Source: Nemophila menziesii
Taxonomy: Eukaryota > Streptophyta > Magnoliopsida > Boraginales > Hydrophyllaceae
Assembly (NCBI GenBank): GCA_029959085.1
Contig: JARWIR010000035.1
Span: forward strand, 6,058,501-6,122,500
DNA length: 64,000 nucleotides
Direction of reading: 5' to 3'
Shown here one piece after another: positions 59,770 through 64,000 of this stretch. The notes beneath the pieces were generated by a model. It saw nothing but the letters and a program-made list of their open reading frames with translations, searched no databases and was not told where the DNA came from. Numbering within the stretch: position 1 is the first letter of the stretch; each line of letters opens with the position of its first letter. The position numbers and the translations under genes were made by a program.

Positions 59770-60300
59770 TCAAGTTTAGCCATCTATTCTCATTCTATAC
59801 GCAGCTCGTCTTTTGGCTCATACCGTTTTGGCCACAAGGATTCGTATATGGTCTTAGATTCGAGACTGGGTTGGTTGTTCTTGCTTACCCCCACTTTCTT
59901 TGTATCCTTTTCTTCGAGTGGATTTACACTCCGTTTTAGTGGTCATAAGATCACTTTGCAACCAACCAAGCTTTGAAGCTTCATTCATTTTTGGAGTAGT
60001 GAATTGAATCTCATCTCATTGCCCTTATTCTTTTACTTATTTGTGTTGTAGAAAGAGATATCATAAGGAGAGAATATAGGGCCATGTTTGATTAGAGTGA
60101 AAGTTTTGGGGTTGGGTTGTTTGATCTCCGATGGAGTAGTGGTAGGGTTTGGGTTAGTGGAGATTGTGGATTTATTCTTTGAAGAGTTTTTTTGAGAGAT
60201 GAATTTTTTGACAAAGATGATATTAGAATTCCAATTGCAAAAATGTAAAGTGGTAGGGCTCGGTATAATAGGATAGAATATTATTTTATTTTTTGGGGGG
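59770..60300. other. Interval without recognisable gene
   Basis: Two overlapping frames (59724-59976) read as T-rich low-complexity text. Beyond 60000 the sequence is AT/GT-rich with no motif. Confidence 0.5.
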
Positions 60301-60311
60301 TTTGAAGATGT

Positions 60312-60860
60312 TTAGGCTCGTATAGTACACGTTCTCTTTTTGTTTATTAATTTTATTTGAATGACCATTGAGCCCCCAGTCGTGGAGCTAAAGACAGTTG
60401 AAGTCACGTCCTTGCTAGTAAATTCAAAAATTGAATTTGTAATTTCTTTTTGCTCGTTGTTTCTCACACGAGATTGACTCATCTCAACAGGATGAGTTGA
60501 CTTCATCTTCTCCGTCTCAATAACAGGTAAGTTAAACTCGTCTTTTAATTTTTCAGCTACGAAAAACGGTAATGTGCCTTGTATCCATAACCCAAGCCTA
60601 AGCTTGAGTTTAATAGCATTCTTACATGTACGAGTAATGTGGTCAATCATTTCACAATCAAAACACACATCATCGGACCTTTCATATTTGAAAGTTCCTC
60701 TAATTGATTTACCTCCTTCACCTTTCATTAAGAAGTTAACCAGCAACGGTTTCTTGATGTTGACCATGACTTGAGCTCTTGGAGCACTAAAATTTTTAAA
60801 GGAGTTAATAGGGGTAGCCAGATACCTTTAACCTCACCGATTTGGCTGGCTACTTTCTGG
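60312..60860 (-). pseudogene. LINE ORF1 C-terminal part with CCHC zinc knuckle
   Basis: Minus strand: ASQIGEVKG, a frameshift, then INSFKNFSAPRAQVMV, NIKKPLLVNFLMKGEG, TFKYERSDDVCFDCEMIDHI and TRTC. The knuckle is C-x2-C-x4-H-x4-C, preceded by the KPL...YE(R)..D/C context of zf-CCHC_4 in plant LINE ORF1 proteins. The frame is then open to 60312 (about 150 codons from 60767), an unusually long survivor here. Its polar Ser/Thr-rich tail is poorly conserved in the family. Probably a different insertion from 59.1 kb, since it is on the other strand. Confidence 0.72.
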
Positions 60861-60984
60861 TATTTGATTGCTTTAATGTTGTGTTAGCTAACCCGTGGAT
60901 TTGAACCCATTACACGATTTGATTTCTCTCATCTTCCGAGATTTTGACTCCCGGTTGAAACCTCTGTATCAAGGCATGTTTTTT

Positions 60985-61402
60985 CTGGCAATGTTTCAAA
61001 GCCTATTAGACCATACAAGCTGACCGTCGTCATCAGTTTCAAACTCAATAATGCAGGAATTAAAGCCTTTCTTCTCGATAGTGATATTGAGTTTAGAAGA
61101 ATCCATTTTATAAGCAAACAGATTTCCTTTCAGAAAAGCCAGATTAGGAGCAGACTGAACAGAGTATAAAATCGAGTTTACCCCATAGTTCAAGAGAAGT
61201 TTATGCACCATCAACCTTTCGAATTACATTATCAGAAAGGTTTAAGAAGAGAAGATTATACGCCTCTTCCTTTATTTTATTAACTTATTTTCGAGCTTCT
61301 TCTGACCAATGATCCATATCATTTTCGAGCCGAATCTTCATCCAAGATGAGTTCAATATCACCATTATTATATTCGCCATTAATGTTTCCTTTAAAGCTC
61401 AT
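60985..61402 (-). pseudogene. Ty1/Copia gag remnant (UBN2 type)
   Basis: Minus strand: start MSFKGNINGEY, later EEAYNLLFLNLSDNVIRKVD, a stop, TSLELWGKL, a frameshift, SVQSAPNLAFLKGNLFAYKM and CIIEFETDDDGQL. The order LSDNV..V..A, LW.KL, LK..LF..KM is that of the gag domain of plant Copia elements. Several stops and shifts. No protease, integrase or RT was found further left, so the element is truncated, possibly by the LINE remnant at 60.3-60.9 kb. Confidence 0.72.
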
Positions 61403-61559
61403 GATGAGGTATAAATGCAAGATTATTAAATGCAGTAAACCTATTGCCGAGAAATGAAATACCAATCGGATGTAAGAGGAACGAAAGGGGGAGAGGGGAG
61501 GAGAGAAAAGACAAAATGAATGTTGTAAAATAAGGCGTAAAATAGTTTTTGATTTTAGG

Positions 61560-62145
61560 CAAAACAAGTTTCTAAACCCCAGAAATCAAGAACAAAGAAA
61601 ATAGCAACGAAAGTAAAGAACACAAAGATTTATCGTGGTTCAGCACAAATATGCCTACATCCACGTTAAATCCCTCCTCAGAAGATGCTTCACAATATAG
61701 AACAAGGTTACAACTTCAGATCGAGTCTTACAATAATATTACAAGAATAGAACCCTTCAAGCACTTCAATGAGAAACCCTAAAATACAATTCGGAAATAC
61801 TACTCAATAATCAAGCCAGATGCTTGATTATCCTATTCTAATTGATACTCTTTATAGTACAAAATATTAATATATACAAAACCCTAATTTTCTTGCTGAA
61901 AGAGACGAGAGAACAAAGAGGCGAATTCAAAAACAAAAAGAAAAGAGAATACCAAAGGCGTGAACTGAGATATGAGACAGATGAGGAGTTAAAATCTGAA
62001 CCGTCCAAGCCAATAAGAGATCAGGCACCATGTTTTTGCCACGTGTATAAGTAACTCCACCGAATATAACACAACTCTGTGATAAGTTTTGACTCCAGTC
62101 AAAGCTCACTAAATCCACATCAGCATCCACCTCATCATATTGACT
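61560..62145 (-). repeat. Probable Copia LTR upstream of the gag remnant
   Basis: Minus strand, between about 62145 and 61560: a TATAAAG box near 61852, a CT-rich initiation region, and a right part reading GGATGTAGGCATATTTGTGC, then GAACCACGATAAATC, TTTGTGTTCTTTAC and GTTCTTGATTTCTGG, wording typical of plant Copia LTR ends. It lies directly upstream of the gag remnant in the same orientation. No clear primer-binding site, and the second LTR is not in the window. Confidence 0.6.
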
Positions 62146-62149
62146 TTAC

Positions 62150-64000
62150 ATATATAAAAACGAAGGTAGGGGAGGCTTAGATCAAGCGGGAGTGGTGTTG
62201 GTCAGGTGTTTGGGGTTGGAGCTTTGTTCAGTGGGAAAAGGCGGTGATATTCATCTTAAATATCGTGCATGAGAGTTTTTTTACTCCTATATGATGTGTA
62301 AGTGATCAAAGGAGCTCATATAAGATATATCTTGCTCCCCGTGTTTGTCTATCATTATAAATTCAGTTGTCTGTTGCTAACTATAAAATCCACTTTTCAT
62401 TCAAAACATTTTTCTTGTATAAAGTAACATTTGATCTTTTTCTTATAATTCTACAGCAGTAGTAACAAAATTACAAGAATAATTTATTAAGATTACAATT
62501 TATATATCTATTTTTCATTACATTGAATTGGAGAGTCATTTGACTTGGGTAAAATATTTTCACGGTTGAGTATCACAGAATACTTGTAAACCACTAAAAC
62601 AATTATTGACCTACATTTATTTGACATCATTACATAAATTTTAGCATAAATTCTGGTAATGCAGCCTCAAAACCCTTTTCGAGGACTCGGATACCACACA
62701 TAAAACTCCTCCTCGAGATCTAATCATAAGCCGCTTCAAACCATTCTTCAAGATCCTTGACAACACATCCTAGAGATTCTTGAGTTAAATAATTGTATAT
62801 CTGACTATGGAGTCTCTCTCGCCAAATAGGTTGTAACCAATCTTACAAAATAGATACATAATTGTAAATGTATAACTAACTATAAAGTAGCAATATACAA
62901 CAAGTGGTGACACAAATTAAGAAGGAATAGCATATTCTATTTCACTTAAGTGAAGTTTGGATCTTTATAGAAAAAACTACACATATAAATCACTATATCT
63001 ATCCCTATTTTAATTTAGTATTAGCATTACCCTCTGTTTGCAATGATCTTTATGGTTGATTTATTTCCAAAATTTTCGTATTATAGTTTCATCAACTAAA
63101 TGATCTTTTATCACAAATTTTTGTTGGTTACGCGTTACATTTAACATTTAACTCATGCTAAGTTAAAGAAAGTACAAATCAGTGCCACTATGAAATGTGC
63201 AATACATAAAAGGGCTGGGTTCATTGCAAGACTAGTTTGTGTGTTATACAAAGGACACATTTACCCTTGTGTGCCATAAAATAGCAAATCTTTGATCTAT
63301 CCCTCCATAAGGTATTAATTTCTATATTTTGAAATAACAATGGAGATCTATCTACTAGTGTTTATTCAACCCGTGCATAACATAAGGACCAATGGTGCAT
63401 TTATTTGACATAAATGTTATAAAATCTTCCATATTAATAAAAAATCTGAACCATAACAGAATATAAATTAGATTCTCCTATTTAAGCAAAAAAAATGCAC
63501 CAAATTCTTCTTTAAATTCGATACTTTCAATTAGTATCGAGAACAAGTCACATTTATTAGTTTATACTTACATATTTGGAAATTTTATAACTGTATTTAG
63601 GTTTAAAGCAAATGAAATTAGACATTCAAAAACTACACACTAAACCAAAATTGAATCAAAATTGTGAAAGTAAAAAAAGTACCATTTCTGTAAACAAGTA
63701 ATGAAAGAGAAGATATAATACATATAAAAAAGGAGAAGCAATTATTAATATATATAAATTGAAAAACAATTATCTATTTGCGAACCACAACAAAGAAGAC
63801 ATTCCAATAAAAAAAAAAAGTAAACCTGCCCAGGAATTAAGACATAGGACACTAACAATTAACTCCCAAACCTCAATAATAATTATAGAGATTCTAAAAA
63901 TATTATATTCCCTTGAGGGAAACTAATGATATATTCAGTTGGTCCAAATCCAAAAAAAGAAAAATTTACAACAAAATTTGGTATTAAGCTTTGTTTGACA
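62150..64000. other. AT-rich flank, no gene seen
   Basis: No open frame above background. On minus, 62830-62640 is coding-like with one stop (motif GCVVKDLEEWFEAAYD) but unrecognised. At 63355-63376 CTAG, fourteen bases and CCCGTGC recall a worn Helitron 3' end. Confidence 0.5.
63355..63390 (-). other. Possible degenerate Helitron 3' terminus
   Basis: CTAGTGTTTATTCAACCCGT continuing GCATAACATAAGG: CTAG, a spacer ending CAACCC and GTGC match the word order of the terminus at 15114, but the stem does not pair cleanly. Low confidence. Confidence 0.25.

Noticed and set aside
62640..62830. Minus-strand coding-like stretch (VVKDLEEWFEAAYD)
   Set aside because: One internal stop, no recognisable family and no splice borders; kept only as a note in the flank entry.

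Overview
The window looks like nuclear DNA of a flowering plant, probably a eudicot. It is strongly AT-rich and has no long intact gene. Short exon-like pieces carry plant GT/AG splice sites. The recognisable gene fragments belong to plant families: clade A PP2C, BRANCHLESS TRICHOMES-like coiled coil, HIR/SPFH and CCCH zinc finger. The mobile elements (Pack-MULE, Helitrons, LINE, Copia) are also of plant type. Nothing supports a prokaryotic reading.

Positions 1 to about 56.76 kb are one long tandem array with a unit of about 4.0 kb. I see twelve complete or broken units: A (1-5811), B (5812-9803), C (9804-13653), D (13654-23917), E1-E7 (23918-52000), a cut E8 (52001-54949) and a partial, C-like unit F (54950-56757). 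E1-E7 are regular at 3980-4045 bp. E3+E4 and E5+E6 form an 8018-bp higher-order repeat. Every unit carries, on the minus strand, decayed gene parts: a leader exon with a splice donor, a promoter with site II (TGGGCY) and telo-box motifs, a short first coding exon, and a later exon open for tens of codons. The array is therefore a satellite made by amplifying a gene-derived or transposon-captured segment.

The array is punctuated by insertions that date its growth. Unit A holds a complete Mutator-like element (3169-5236) with long inverted repeats, a 9-bp target duplication and two captured gene fragments on opposite strands: PP2C on minus, BLT-like coiled coil on plus. Units B, C and F keep the empty site. 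Units D and E1-E7 carry an internally deleted scar of the same element, so the E series descends from a unit that had gained and then lost it. Unit B has an 861-bp private insertion with a two-exon, 89-codon frame. Unit D is split by about 6.7 kb holding two head-to-tail Helitrons on the minus strand (15114 to about 18597, and 18609-21793). They contain an HIR exon, a frameshifted CCCH finger, a putative transit-peptide exon, a LINE fragment and other spliced exon pieces. Part of Helitron 1 is related to the leader/promoter region of the tandem unit itself.

From 56.76 kb to the end the sequence leaves the array and becomes a graveyard of old retroelements: a degenerate CCTTAAA tract, a LINE-type RNase H domain (57.6-58.05 kb), a LINE ORF1 piece (59.1-59.8 kb), another LINE ORF1 zinc knuckle on minus (60.3-60.9 kb), a Copia gag relic and probable LTR on minus (61.0-62.1 kb), then about 1.8 kb of AT-rich DNA in which I recognise almost nothing. 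All identities rest on reading the sequence and on remembered family motifs; no search was run.
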